From 2-01-FULL-39-10-A sp964525395 (lineage in GTDB: Bacteria; Patescibacteriota; Microgenomatia; Levybacterales; UBA12049), in contig CAZGGU010000027.1 of assembly GCA_964525395.1 (NCBI GenBank), positions 1 through 12,930 of the forward strand: 12,930 nucleotides of DNA, read 5' to 3'. Numbering within the stretch: position 1 is the stretch's first letter; the number at the start of each line of letters is the position of its first letter. Below, in pieces: positions 12,610 through 12,930 of the stretch. The position numbers were made by a program, and so were the translations under genes. Under the pieces are notes generated by a model. The model was not told the DNA's origin. It saw only the letters and a list, made by a program, of their open reading frames with translations, and made no database searches.

Positions 12610-12639
12610 ATTATTGACTTAACGAATAAACCTTGTCAA
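12610..12639 (-). promoter_or_regulatory. Promoter of the cohesin/protease operon (reverse strand)
   Basis: On the reverse strand, a perfect -35 TTGACA (12639-12634), an 18-nt spacer and -10 AATAAT (12615-12610, 5/6). Only 5 nt separate the -10 from ATG 12604, so the first transcribed base should be at or next to the A of the start codon. Confidence 0.65.
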
Positions 12640-12642
12640 CGA

Positions 12643-12930
12643 TTATTCTGGCAAATCTCCTTTCTGTTTGGATTTTTCTTTGAGCCATAAGGTGTAGTCA
12701 GACTGATCTATCAATCCATCGCTATTTAAGTCTGAGAATAAGACGAAATTAGAGTTGCTGTTGCAAACTGTTGGATCTTTAGAAAAGATTGAGCAAGACA
12801 TCAAGACATTGTAATCTCTGATATCGATATAGTCCTTTGACTGGCCTTCATCGTCGATATTGCCGGTCACCATATAAAATTGCGGGGAATTAAGATTAGT
12901 TGCTTGTCCTTTGGTCACATTTACTGATGT
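12643..12930 (-). CDS. C-terminal dockerin of a protein running off the window
   Basis: The frame is open from the window edge to a TAA at 12643, with 95 residues visible and no start. It is a type-I dockerin: first repeat NIDDEGQSKDYIDIRDYN, second repeat with a perfect calcium loop DLNSDGLIDQSD, followed by YTLWLKEK. Between the repeats lie two cysteines in CSIFSKDPTVC, as in the metalloprotease dockerin. The preceding piece (NSPQFYMVTGN) matches the end of a beta domain. The parent protein is therefore likely a large secreted enzyme or adhesin, the third surface protein in this cluster. A GTG in frame at 12918 is not a likely true start. Confidence 0.8.
   Translation of the reverse strand, partial: TSVNVTKGQATNLNSPQFYMVTGNIDDEGQSKDYIDIRDYNVLMSCSIFSKDPTVCNSNSNFVLFSDLNSDGLIDQSDYTLWLKEKSKQKGDLPE

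Noticed and set aside
1..12930. Alternative genetic code (UGA recoded), as in some Candidate Phyla Radiation lineages
   Set aside because: TGA ends genes at positions that match the next start (for example the ATGA overlaps at 3784 and 7039). Reading through it would destroy these boundaries.
1..12930. CRISPR array, insertion sequence, integrase or riboswitch
   Set aside because: I found no regularly spaced direct repeats, no transposase or integrase motifs, and no recognisable riboswitch fold in the leaders I could define.

Overview
The window looks like accessory and housekeeping DNA from an uncultured bacterium of the Candidate Phyla Radiation, most likely Microgenomates. The assignment is an inference from: moderate-to-low GC; very tight gene packing; standard-code TGA stops; short secreted proteins whose N-terminal membrane helix is followed by an [DE]-x-RSRA motif; cohesin and dockerin modules joined by Thr-Pro linkers; and a PyrD of unusual type. 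The sequence is a scaffold with three runs of exactly 100 N (3049-3148, 5060-5159, 10849-10948). These are almost certainly gaps of unknown size, and all three fall in or beside coding sequence.

Layout. 66-2338 is housekeeping-like: an unrecognised 156-aa protein, tRNA-Cys(GCA), two short hairpins, an unreported 50-aa ORF, a reverse-strand dihydroorotate dehydrogenase (pyrD), and a 60-aa protein with a near-perfect Shine-Dalgarno. tRNA-Ile(GAT) follows at 2427-2498, flanked by REP-like sequence. 2594-4935 (+) is a secretion block: the N-terminal part of a SurA/PrsA-like chaperone, then after a gap a Cys-rich exported protein coupled by a 4-nt overlap to a membrane-anchored cohesin protein with a possible sortase-type C-terminus. 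4937-9209 (-) is an operon-like run: an ATP-grasp ligase, three tandem paralogous GNAT (BioF2/CelD/FemAB-like) transferases, and the start of a fifth gene lost in a gap. 9421-12930 (-) is a second surface block: the dockerin C-terminus of a protein running off the window, a membrane-anchored cohesin protein, and a large secreted M11-like metalloprotease ending in a dockerin.

How the parts may work together. Two membrane-anchored cohesins and two dockerin-bearing secreted proteins suggest a small non-cellulosomal cohesin-dockerin system displaying at least one protease on the cell surface, with a SurA-like foldase nearby. The ATP-grasp plus triple-GNAT operon has the layout of known peptide-bond-forming amidoligase systems, so it is the best candidate for an undescribed pathway (a small peptide or a peptide modification of an envelope polymer). 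The GNAT genes are far more AT-rich than their neighbours. Several first genes have a -10 box only 5-9 nt from the start codon, implying leaderless mRNAs, while internal genes use a strong Shine-Dalgarno or tight stop/start coupling.
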